A stretch of 64,000 bases of DNA from Eretmocerus hayati (lineage: Eukaryota; Arthropoda; Insecta; Hymenoptera; Aphelinidae): positions 28,842,405 through 28,906,404 of the forward strand of contig CM056743.1 in assembly GCA_029851415.1 (NCBI GenBank). The letters are read 5' to 3'. Under the pieces are notes generated by a model. The model did not search any database. It saw only the letters and a list, made by a program, of their open reading frames with translations, and was not told the DNA's origin. This document shows positions 34,525 to 45,700 of this stretch, piece after piece. Numbering within the stretch: position 1 is the first letter of the stretch; each line of letters begins with the position of its first letter. The position numbers and the translations under genes were made by a program.

Positions 34525-36442
34525 GCTCGGTGCGCCTGAACACAATTTTTTTCGAAGGAGACCCTCTGAGATTATTTTTGGACTCATTTTGACATCATTT
34601 GGGCATCATGTTCCCACAAGAATCAAAATCGCGGGCTGAGCCTTTTTGAAGGAATGTCTTTTGGAAAATTTCTCGGGATAAGACTGGGAAGTCATAAAAT
34701 ATGAGCTGGTCCTCGTTGAGTTTGGTCCCATAACCAAGTTGTTTCACTTTTGAAATCTTATTCTCACAATACTCAACTGCTTCTTGGATCCTTGAAAGGC
34801 TTGGTTCTTCCAGGGGTCTCTAGAGATCCTTCAAAAATACGGAAAATCAATGTTCTGAGCTATCAGTTAAAGAACATTGAAACCATTTGCGCCAGAAATG
34901 TTTTGAGTGCTCTGATTAGTGTTACGCTATCAAAGATACTATTCTCAAGATGAAATATCTCCCTTCAAGTCCTTTCCCCCTTGCCCATAAAAGAAAAGAT
35001 TTCAAGAATAAGAAATAGGTCTTTCTTGGGCTAGTGGGCAGGGGGTAGGACTGTGTGAAATGTAACACATTTCGTTTGTTGAGTTATTTTACATATGGAT
35101 CAAAGTGATGTCGAGCAACGGCATTGTCAACTTTCAAAGATATCCGATAAACTTTTGAAGGATCACAGACTCCAAAGTCATCGCAAATCAGTTGAAATAA
35201 TTTGCATCGGCAATGCTTCCAATATTTGAAATATCTCAGGAATTCATTCAAGAATCTCGAAATTGGACAATGTCAGTGAGTGTGCCATAGAGACCTCAAT
35301 GATTCCCAGTATCATATGAGTTGAAGAAAATGGTCAAGGGAAAAGGTGATAGCTGGCAGACACTTTTTTCGGGTCCGGCGTAGCAAGACTTCCCTGTGAT
35401 GAAGCAGTTTTATTGAGCGTGATTGTACATGGATTGTTGAGGAAGTTCTTGATGGATTTGCAATTCAATAGTACCTATGAAATAATTATATGGAAGATTA
35501 CTTTGTGCTGGTAATCATCATATTTTCTGGGATACAAATATGTAATCCTTCCTGGGCAGCAATGTAGCATGAAAATTCAGAAACAAGTGAGATTTTTGTG
35601 AACCACTGATGTACAAAACTCACACCATTATGTAAATCAACTCAAGCTCGTTTCTTTGTGATTTTACGAATGAATTGGGAGGATATCATTCCTAGGAAAA
35701 AACCGAGTACAAGTGCATAGGAAAAACACCAACGGTTTTTTCTGGTGCTAGATTTATCTGTAGTTTTTGTGCTCCTCTATCATGAAATCGAGTCTATCAC
35801 GTCGTCATTCCGGTAAAAACTGTATTTACAATCAACTAGGGAGACCAAAACTGACGATTCCCCACAACTCATTCGGATTCAGATATGCTTGATCCCAATG
35901 TAATATGATCCAAAAAATGAGCCACATTGCGAATAGATAAATGGTAGCCGATTCACCAAAAAAGAAAACGTATTTCAAGATTTTAAGCTTTTCTAAGGGA
36001 CCTGAGCGAAGGAACTCGCACATAAGAATATTTTTTTTTTAATATAACGCTACCCCAGCACCGATGGAAAAATTTGGCGCAAATTATCCTCATGCTCTTA
36101 GATGCGAGCTCAGAACATTGATTTTCCGTATTTGTGAAGGCATTTCAGGGTCCCGTGGATAACCGGAGACTCACAATCTCCCAAAACAGTTGAATATTGT
36201 GATAACTAGACTTCGGGAGTGGAGCAGCTTATTTCCGTGATCATACTCAACGAGGAGCGACTCAGATCTCACAAGCTTTCCCAGACTTTTAGAGAAAAAT
36301 GTTTCGAATGACATTCCTAAAAAAGAGCTCGGGCGACGATTTCAATTCTTATTGGAAGATGATGCCCAAATGATGAAGAAGTGAGTCACAAAATAATCTC
36401 AGAGAGTCTCTTTCTTTCGAAAATAATTGCTTCCAAGCGCAA
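34525..36442. repeat. 1.9-kb element with long inverted arms and a 1-kb loop
   Basis: The left arm from about 34525 to 34940 or beyond pairs with the right arm from about 36030 to 36442. Checked pairs: CATCATTTGGGCATCAT (34593-34609) with ATGATGCCCAAATGATG (36358-36374), and TACGGAAAATCAATGTTC with GAACATTGATTTTCCGTA. The sum of paired coordinates is constant at 70967-70968. Arms are clearly diverged. The loop has no recognisable gene. Confidence 0.75.
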
Positions 36443-37344
36443 TTCCTGTAAGGCTTGATCTTGTCATTCTAGAGTTTGCAGAAATGAGGGGAACTCACTC
36501 AAATGATTTTTTACCAAATTTTGGTACACACTTGAAGTTTTTTCTTAGCATGGCTATGGTAACCCGTTTTTTCCATAACTATTATCAAATCCAGTTGTGT
36601 AGGTGTTTAGAATCCATTTCTACGTATAAGATCGATGTCCGATATAGATGTACGATGTACACTGAAATGCATTATTACACTGGGAGAAATAATCCAAACA
36701 AATTTGGTAGCATGTACATTGCTTATTATCCCAACCATTTCCAATTTCACTCAAAAATTTTTATTTTTGTGGTCAGAAGTTACATTTTTGTTAAATAGTT
36801 TCAAGTTTCTGTTTAGTAATTTCAAATATTATTGTTGCAGATAGTTTTGATCGATTTTTGCTCATTTGTTGTTATGTGAAGGTGTTCTCACACTTATTCA
36901 GTGATTTCCCTTATGCGCCTGATATGCTTGTTTCGTCACTTCGATCCATCTTTCCACCTTCAGAGAATATCTTCTTGATGGTGGAGTGAATATAAAAGTG
37001 CACACCAATTTTTCTCACTCTTATTCAATATTATTCGTTTACTGATCTCCCACTTTGGACCTATCTTCTTCGAACCTGAAATGAAAAATATAAGCGGTTA
37101 CTTTTGGAAAATCGATGTGAGATCGTTCCAACTCTGCATTTCAAAAAATAAAGGGAGAACCGTCAAATATACGTGCTAATATAGTTATACGAAAAATTCA
37201 ACACGGAAAATATGATCGATACAAGCTATCCGAGGAACTTATTCAATATACCGTCAATTGGGGTTACTTTGAACACTCATTTGAATTCTTGAAATCAGCA
37301 AAATAGAGATGCTCAAGACTTATAGTACGAATTTGCTCGATGAT
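36443..37344. other. Intergenic stretch, nothing recognised
   Basis: AT-rich. A 123-codon frame at 36427-36798 has no recognisable domain and no splice support. Confidence 0.4.
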
Positions 37345-37530
37345 TGCATGCGTGCAGAACATTTTGCCTCGATGAAGGAGTCCCCATCAACTGTGTGTGG
37401 CTGGAAAGCATGATTTTGGAACAAAAAAAATGTTGTTTTTTTTCAGTATTTTTGCTCAAAAATCACGCTTTCCAGCCACACACAGTTGATAGGGACTTCT
37501 TCACCGCTACAAAATGTTCTCCAAGCATGC
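37345..37530. repeat. 186-bp near-perfect hairpin
   Basis: GCATGC at both ends, then AACATTTTG, then CATCAACTGTGTGTGGCTGG (37388-37407) pairing with CCAGCCACACACAGTTGAT (37471-37489). The loop is an A/T-rich tract of about 40 nt. The stem is long and well matched, so a transcript crossing it would fold strongly. It may be a MITE or a small-RNA hairpin. Confidence 0.75.
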
Positions 37531-37694
37531 AGCTATCAAGGAAATTAGCACGGGAACCCTTGCGCATCCCTATTTTGCTGATTTCGAGAATTCAAACGAG
37601 TGTTCAAAGTCACCCCGTCTATTCAAAGCAACTCCGGTTGACGGTATCATTCTTTGCGTACGAATTCATGGATCAAAAAAGTTGAGAAATGAAA

Positions 37695-38526
37695 TAAGGT
37701 AAGTGTACCCAACTTGCCGCCTCACTCAACTTGCTCCCGTATGCCGATCTCAGGAATGGGCTCTCGTTGACCTCTCAAATTTTTATTACGTCGGTTATCA
37801 TTCCTGCATTTTCCAAGATATTTAGAGCGATTTTCGCACTTTTTCGATTGGCACAGCTGAGAAATCACCGAAAGAAATGGCGTTTACTGAAACCGAGGCC
37901 AAATTATTTGTAGTTTAATCAATTCTAGCGTCCTTGGGTGCATTCAATTTCTTGTTTCTAAACCCTTACAAATCCGCGTCTTGGACTTGCAAAAGTCCGA
38001 TCTATACTTATTTTATTTGCAAAACACGGCGATGAGTTATAAAATAAGAAGGCCCACATTGACGTATACCATGGTCGTATGCAACCGTGGCGGGTACCCA
38101 ACATACTCCCATATGGTTATCTCAAAAGGGCATGCAGTACGACTTTTTTTACCACCCAGAACGAACTTGTTACGTTAGAATCGATTGGGAATAGTGGTTT
38201 TGACCAGTTCAAGGCTTCAAACATGATTGCATGGCGATAAATACGGGATAGAACGATTACATGCACTTCATCGCCGATTCACATTGTTTTGAATGATAGG
38301 GGCAACTTGGGTATACTTTTTTGTAAACTTGCAAAAACTATCTTTTGGGAAAATTGAGACAGCTCGGCTCCAATTGGTCAAAATGTGACATACTCTACTT
38401 ATTTAGCTCATGACGAAGTCCTTGAGACAAACTTTGAAATGAGCTATGATACGTTATAAATTTTGATGTAGGCCAGAGTTGTTGAGAAAATGGCTAAGTA
38501 GGGACAATTTGGGTATATTCACCTTA
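37695..38526. mobile_element. TA-flanked palindromic element, copy C
   Basis: The left end TAAGGTAAGTGTACCCAACT and right end GGGTATATTCACCTTA agree with the ends of copies A and B, allowing TA duplications. The shared hairpin module is present in diverged form at about 38388-38454 (TAGCTCAT ... AAATGAGCTATGATACGTT). It is the most diverged of the three TA-flanked copies. Confidence 0.7.
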
Positions 38527-38630
38527 GATCTCAATAATCCGAACGGCATCAATCTGTTACAGAAAATACGAGAATCACGATGGTATTACAGGACTCATGA
38601 GCGATTTCGTGATATTTTGTATATTTACCT

Positions 38631-40550
38631 TCACATACTGACGCCCTTTCCCGTGAAATCATACTCAAAAATTTTCTCAACGTCTCGTTCGATACTGTAT
38701 GGGATATCATAGCTGAGAAAGTCATCACTCAATCTGTGATCTTCAACTGGTGCGTCGTATGATTCTTCAATATTTAGAGAAGGAGGTTCCGTCGAAATTT
38801 GAGAAGTTTTCGGAGAAGAATAGTTTGAAGGACCGTAAGAATTGATATCATCAAGCTCCTTGTAGGGAGAGAAATTTTCATCTTCCCCAGAATCCTTGTT
38901 GTGAGACTCATATTTTACTGAAAAAGGAGTTGCTTCGTATGGCAGCTCATGGTGCATGTCTTTTGGAATTTCATTCAGGGATTGATTTGGGATTTCTGCA
39001 GGAAATGATCCATGAAGATAGGCAATGGGCTCGGTTGAACGCAACTTCTGAAGGAAGGTATTGGCAAGATTTTGTTCAGGGTTTGCAAATCCCAATTTGC
39101 TAGGCATAATTTCAGATTCTACGTGTACCAAAATAGGAGTATACAACATTGCAAGGAAGGTAACTTCCATTTTAGTGTGATGTGGGTCATTAATGACAGG
39201 TCCGTTTTCAATATTCTCTGAGTGGGCGATATTTGTGGTTGTTGTCGAAGCTGAGTTTGTGTTTTTATTGGATGGGCTAAGTGATTTTTTAGAGGTATCA
39301 TGAGGAAATTCTGAAATTGGTCGCTGTGGATGTGAATTTGGGTCATAATGCAATCCAGGATTTGTACTATAAGAGTTTAGAAAATCTCCGTTTGAGATCA
39401 TTCCATACGGATAAGAAGGGTAAGTTTGATGATTCCTAGACTCCTGCGCAATCTGGTGGCTTGGATTGTTCGAGTAGCGTGGAAATTCCGGGCCGGGAAT
39501 TGAGAAATAGGGAGTTTGGAGAGACTCATCAGATTTTGTTAATAACTCTGGATTTGTCGAAAATTTTTCTGGAATTGACGTGACAGGGGTAGTGATTTCG
39601 ACATTTGAATTCTGAGAACTCGATTGGGGCATTGGAAGGAGACTGTATGGAATCTGACTACTTGGGACATAGACTGGAATACTATCAGCAATAACTTGTG
39701 GAGTGCTAGTAGATGTTGATTTAGAGTCACCAGAGGTTGAACCATCAGATTTAGATGTTGCAGTAGACCCACCATCCAAATTTGGAGAACTTGTTGTAGG
39801 TATTGGAGGAGGAGCAAAAGGTTTCACTGTATTCTTAGAGGTTATGGTGGGTATTGGAGGAGGAGCATATGATTTGGAAGGACTCAGAGGCGCTCCTGTA
39901 GTTGAATCTGTGGAAGATTCTGTCACCACAGTTTCTGAATTTTCAGAGTCTGAAGATGATGTAGAGTCTGTTCCAGAATCATGGTCATGCTCTGCGATTG
40001 TAATAGAATCTTCATTTGAAACTGAAGGAAGAGCGTATGGATCATTAAGTTTGTCCAACCCAGGCTGTAGAATCCAGGACATCATCTCAGGTGTGGCATA
40101 ACCACCGTAAGATGCGTATGACTTGAATTGATTCAATTCAGCTGTTAAGGTGTGAGAAGTGGGGTCGAATTTTTCCAAGCTTTCATTATCGAATTCTGAA
40201 ACTTCTCTGTCAGATTTTTCAGATTCTTCATAATCCGAATCAAATATTGGAATGATTGTTACGTCATCTTTCGTTTCGATTGCGGCACCCCCAGATTCTA
40301 CAGAAGTCACTGAGATGGTACTTGAAGCAGTTTTAGAAGTATTGGAGGTTTGAGATTCAGTTCCAGACTCCGAGATTTTGGACGAAACAGTAGATTCTTT
40401 GGAAGAATATTTAGCAATTTCTACTTCAGCAGTTGTATTGGCTGCTGGATATTTGTCAACATTATCTGGATATTTGTCTTCGTGTGATGAGGCTGGATAA
40501 GCAGTAACCAAGAACACCACTTGGAAGATCACAAAGAGTTTGAGCAACAT
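38631..40550 (-). CDS. Secreted Ser/Thr/Pro-rich protein of unknown function
   Basis: A 639-residue protein in one long exon. It starts with a clear signal peptide (MLLKLFVIFQVVFLVTA, cleavage near residue 18). The rest is low-complexity: Ser/Thr-rich stretches with many acidic residues (40-125 and 190-225), two copies of an APPPIPT motif near residues 230 and 250, Tyr/Pro/Asn-rich sequence (340-430), and a Ser/Pro/acidic C-terminus. There is no membrane span after the signal. Many Ser/Thr sites could be O-glycosylated, so an extracellular matrix, cuticle or mucin-like role is possible, but I do not recognise the family. A GTAAAT donor lies just after the stop codon (minus strand near 38627), so the 3' UTR may be spliced. 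Its length without stops and codon regularity argue that it is real. Confidence 0.7.
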   Translation of the reverse strand: MLLKLFVIFQVVFLVTAYPASSHEDKYPDNVDKYPAANTTAEVEIAKYSSKESTVSSKISESGTESQTSNTSKTASSTISVTSVESGGAAIETKDDVTIIPIFDSDYEESEKSDREVSEFDNESLEKFDPTSHTLTAELNQFKSYASYGGYATPEMMSWILQPGLDKLNDPYALPSVSNEDSITIAEHDHDSGTDSTSSSDSENSETVVTESSTDSTTGAPLSPSKSYAPPPIPTITSKNTVKPFAPPPIPTTSSPNLDGGSTATSKSDGSTSGDSKSTSTSTPQVIADSIPVYVPSSQIPYSLLPMPQSSSQNSNVEITTPVTSIPEKFSTNPELLTKSDESLQTPYFSIPGPEFPRYSNNPSHQIAQESRNHQTYPSYPYGMISNGDFLNSYSTNPGLHYDPNSHPQRPISEFPHDTSKKSLSPSNKNTNSASTTTTNIAHSENIENGPVINDPHHTKMEVTFLAMLYTPILVHVESEIMPSKLGFANPEQNLANTFLQKLRSTEPIAYLHGSFPAEIPNQSLNEIPKDMHHELPYEATPFSVKYESHNKDSGEDENFSPYKELDDINSYGPSNYSSPKTSQISTEPPSLNIEESYDAPVEDHRLSDDFLSYDIPYSIERDVEKIFEYDFTGKGVSM

Positions 40551-41758
40551 CTTTCAATGCACTTGCTCGACAATCGGGAACTAATTGACTGACTGAACAT
40601 CATAGGAAGACTCAGATTTTATTCATATTGATTTGCGTCATTGAATTGTGGAATGCAAAAGTTGATCAGAGTCCAACCAATGTTATAACATTCAAACAGA
40701 CTATGCACTTACGAATTGATAAGTCATGAATTCGAAATTATGAATTACATATTAGAGCATGAAAAATGTTGCGGTCCGTGCTTGGAAAGGAATACGCTTT
40801 CGCTTATCGCCAAATACTCGATTAATTGAGAACAATACACATTCATTACATTGCAAAAGGCTTAATCACTCTAAAAGAAGTTTTGCGTTCAAATACTTCT
40901 GATTCATGTGACAATAACATGATTTGTGAAATTATTATTGTGTTGTAAGGAATATTGTGGATGTTGATATTTGATTACGAGAGGATTCAAGTTGAGCGTA
41001 GCATAATTTCCTTATATAACTGCGAGAAATCGGCATAGTTTTTCATTTTATTATACAAGGTTTATTTCAACAAATCCAGCTACTTGCCGACTATTTCTGG
41101 AGATTGAAGACAGATGGGAAAATGAAGAAATTTGCTTTCCACATCAATGATGATCATGGTTCGTTTTAACAGGATAATACTCTCCGCCAACAATGGGGAA
41201 AAACTAAACATAATGAATTGATTTGGGTCAAACAAACCGACTGAGATTGATATTGTGGTCTGACTCCACTCACGATTGGAGAAAGGTAGTTCAAGACGGA
41301 ATTTTATCCTTCTCTCATTCATTTTCGATATTATCAATTCCAAAACTTCTAGAATTGATCTACGCTTTGATGACCCAAGCTGTGTTCAACACGGTTGAGG
41401 AAACAATCACAACACACCGGTTGTACTTGGTTGTACTTGTCGCAGGCTTATAATATGAACGATTTAGTACAAATGACTCATAAATTTCTGTCTCGATGAG
41501 CCATTTCTCCAAGTTTTTGTTCAACTCATGTTGTCTGTACCGTGAGTTTGGGGTCATGAGAAACGTATTTCTTACATTCAGGATATGTTTTTCTGATGAA
41601 ATTCGGATGGAAAATAGCAACTTTCATTTATTTTGCAATCAATTATTCGCCCTCAGCTTGTGGTTTAACTCATTCTTTGTATCAATAGGAGATTTTTCAG
41701 ATTTTCTGCCGTATCCGAAAAAAATTATCACCGAACATTGGAAATCGACAAGAATAAA
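40551..41758. other. Upstream region of the secreted-protein gene
   Basis: AT-rich with no supported exon. TTATATAA at about 41012-41019 is a possible TATA-like site for the minus-strand gene, but it lies about 460 bp from the start codon and is weak evidence. Confidence 0.3.
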
Positions 41759-42777
41759 TAAGTGTGCCTAATATGCGCCTACTTTGGTTGTGCTCGTAGT
41801 TTGGGCTCATCTACATATTATCCAACATATCTTAGCTTGTTTTGAAAATAATCTTAAGATCTTCAAAATTAGCTAAAGTACGTTCTTCGCGAGTTTTTGA
41901 CAATGTGTTCCTAATATGCTCCCATAGTCATTTCGCGATTCTGAAGCTCTGTACGGCTCGAATTTATAGTCGTAATCCAGAGTCCGGGTAAGCTAAGCCG
42001 AGGCGCCACAATCGCCAGTCCTAATAGATTCGCGAACTCGCCACACCGATTGTGGCGCCTCGGATTAGCTTATCCGGACTCCGGATTACGACTATAAATC
42101 GGGACTAAAAGCAATATCGGTTCCGGAGTATCACGGTAATGTAAATAGATATAAATCTCCATGATTTGAGGTATTATCAATGATTTAGAGTGCACATAAC
42201 CTCAAAATCTACATGATAATAGATTTTTAGCATATTTTGCGAGTTCTGCTGCGTTTTGAAGGCTCCATGCTGCTGGATATCGTTAAATACGCCTTCAAAT
42301 GATGTCGAGAATGATGTTATCTTGACAAACAAGTGCTAAAATTACGTGCGGCATTGCGCAAAGTCCTCTACATGCGGAAAAAAGGGTGGAGGCACATTAG
42401 GAACACTGCACTTTTATTGGTAATGCGGGCTTAGAATCGGCTAGAAATCGAATTTTGCAATTCTGTGAAAAGCATTTTGAAGTTGAAACAAAAACAAAAA
42501 AAAACAAGTTAAGATACGTTCAGATTGGTTGTACCAATTTTGTTTGGCATAGCTTTTAGTAACTAACAAAAAAGAGGTCAAAAGTACCAAAAATCACTTT
42601 TTTGGCTCTAAGAAATGCGCGTGTCATTAAGGATCAGTCAAAAATGTTGATTCTCTCATATTTTAACGTAAAAAACATGAATAAAATGCGTGGCAAGGTC
42701 TGCGGGTTCGTACATTCGAGAACTTGAGTGGGGACATATTAGGGAATGGGGGCATATTATTAGGCACACTTACCTTA
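41759..42777. mobile_element. TA-flanked palindromic element, copy B (opposite orientation to copy A)
   Basis: The right end AGGCACACTTACCTTA matches the family terminus; the left end TAAGTGTGCCTAATATGCGC lacks the first few bases. Read in inverse it follows copy A closely over several hundred bases, for example through CTAAAAGCTATGCCAAACAA. It has extra internal sequence, including a sharp inner palindrome (CCGAGGCGCCACAATCG near 41999 with CGATTGTGGCGCCTCGG near 42047). The hairpin module is at about 41825-41884. Confidence 0.78.
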
Positions 42778-45700
42778 GGACATTGTTGATAAATTGATCA
42801 ATACATGTTTTCATATAAAACTGGTATGCTGTATGCACAATATGTCACTGTTTTCCATTAATATCGTCATTGACGAGAAAAGACAAAAAATCCTTACCAT
42901 CTCGTAATTTCCGACCAGTACTGAAGCAACCGGACCACGGTCATGAGCATACGAAGCATGTTTTTTTCAACATTCTGAGCTAATATTGTTCCCCATTTCT
43001 TATATTAAACCTCTGAAAACATGTTAGAATGAGTTTTGTTTTAAGCCGAAAAGTATGTGATTGTAATAAGGCTGATCTCCATCCACGCTTGCATAATTAA
43101 TCCGAAACAGTGTGGAAGTTTGTCACGCAGAGACTAATTTGCAACTTGAGGAATTACACGGGCGCGAGTTCGCGGAGAGAAAATCTTTATCAAGGTTCGC
43201 GTGCGAGTCTTTGTCTTACGAGATGCGTGAGCGATTCCGCTTGTTTTAGGCAACATGCAAAGCTGATGGGATTTGCTGTCAACTCTCAGTTAAAACCAGT
43301 CAAGTGTAATGAGTGGCTTTTATCAGATAATCACTCGACATTTTTATGCTTGATTTTAGTGTGTTCATCAAAATAAACTGAAGTTAGAATTATCATCTTG
43401 GGGTGGGAGGGGGGGGGGGCTATCACATTTTTCTTACAATTCGCATCTAAAATACTGCATCGTCAAAAATTGAGATTGTCAGTGCCATCCACGAAATAGG
43501 ATGTTGAAGAAAATTTTCTGATCTTGAATTACACGAAATTCTGGTCACTAGTATTTTTATTATAACCGGACAGTAATTGATTGTATTCGATTGTCATTGC
43601 AAGGAAGTCAGAATTTGATCCTCAAATGACCCAGAAATACTTTTTGCCGTGTGAAAATTTTGTGAAAATTCAAAATATCTTGTTATTACCTGGTACTTAT
43701 TTAATTTTTTGAGCAGAAATTTTTATACAGTCGTACAGCAAATGCACATTTTGTTTCCGCACCTTGAGACAATCGAATCACGAGTGAAGGGGAGTAATAT
43801 CGCTGTATTTCACAAACGATCTTCACCTGATTGTTGCAGTGAAAATGACTACATTTGATTCTGAATCTAGAAGTTGTATCTATCATGACAGAATCTTGTT
43901 TCTCACGAAGTTTTTGGTACAAATTTTGGAAGATATTGCTGTTTTCAATGAAATTATCTCCGAAAAATTGTTTGAAACAAGCAATTTTTTCCATAAAATA
44001 TTAATAACGAATCAAACAACAAATATTTTATCAGTACCACCTCTTTCAAGAATGCGTAAAAATACTCTGAACAAACTCAAAATAAACTCAAGTATCTCCG
44101 TGAGATTTTGAGCATCCCAAACTCGGGCATTGCACTTGTAAACTAAAACTCGCTAAAAGCCCTGGCATTCAAAGATTACGCATGTAAAATTGTCCCTCTA
44201 GCCCTAATATCTCTTTCCAAAAACGTGAAAAGTCTCTTTAATACAGAAAAGTCACATTACAACACAGATACATTCATAAGCTTACATTTATAAGGAAGCA
44301 TCGCTTTTACGTTCAGAACATCGCATAGAGCAATAAAGACCGGTAAAACGCCAGATGCGTGCTTGCAAGATAGCGCCGTGAAATATGCTCATCCGTGATA
44401 CCTTGCTGCCGAACTCGACAACGTAAATGCAGGCGTCTTGTATACCGCAAGAATCTACCTCACACCATCACGTAACACCAAGAAGCTCTATTGCAAGCAA
44501 AATTCGTATATTATTGAGTTCTATATTTCTGTAGTACACCAGGAGGCTTCAGAATATTTTTTTCTTTTAGGGGTATGTATTTGAAGGAGAAAAGGAGTCA
44601 TAGTTGGGTGGGGAAAAATATAATTCAGGATGTTTCGATGCGTATAGCTGAATTGAATTCTCGTATCTTTCCGAGCGATTATTGGTGTTTTCGGGTAGGA
44701 TTTTGCAGTGTATATCGTACGGGTCTCGTTTTCCTTTGGAAAGCTTGTCGAGGCTGTATTTTCTGAGAGAAATGAAATACTGACTGGAATACATTTACAA
44801 AGCAAGGCTACGAATGCTCAAGTCGTGTGATTCGTATCGCGATTATGGAACATTCGAATTCACGAGAGGAATCGTATCATTTTTTACGGGCGCTTGCTTA
44901 GCATTACTTGGCGTATGTTCTATCTTTGAATTGATAGGGTGGGTGTTGAAAAAATTGAGAAGGGGGGCGCTGAGATTGCGAACCCGTAACTTCGAGTTTA
45001 GTTCTTTTGAATCTTGTAAAAGTGCTTTGAAACAGATATTTTGACAAAAATTCAGGAACTGTTCGACACATGTCAGATAATACGATTCAAATTTGACCTC
45101 ATCCCGATTCCTAGTCAATTTTGGCACAGTCAATCAATCAAGTGCTCCCCATACTCAAAAAAGTGCTCTTCGCGCGTTATCTTGATATCAGATGACGGGT
45201 TTATTGAGAATCAATAATCAAGAAAAAATTGGCAAACTGCGTGCGATACCGGAATACAGTTCTTCACAAGTCAAGAAAAGATGCACTCTTTAATTTAACC
45301 AAGGCTACATTTCTAGAGGATCCATGAATATCCAAAAAGATGAGACATCGCAGCATAAACGCTTTGTATGAATTGTCAGAAAAGTGATATTCCTAGACAT
45401 CCTCGAGAGTCTCTTAGCATTGCAACCAATCGAAACTTTCATTAGAGTGAATTATCTCGAAAAAATTCTTTTCTCAGTTTTTAGACGATCTGATGTCAAT
45501 TTGACCTCAAATTTTTTCAAAGTTTTCAACTCCCTTCGCTGCTTAGTTTTGCTGCGGTAAAACTATTTCGTAGATTAGTTCATCAACTGAATTTGATTTT
45601 AACCCACTGTTTGTGAGGCGTTTCTTGATGATTTTAAGGAACATTTGTAGGAATCAATCAGAAAAATTTGTTTTCAAATCTCAGAATATTCTATCACAAT

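Noticed and set aside
36427..36798. A 123-codon open frame on the plus strand
   Set aside because: No recognisable features; it partly overlaps the end of an inverted-repeat arm.
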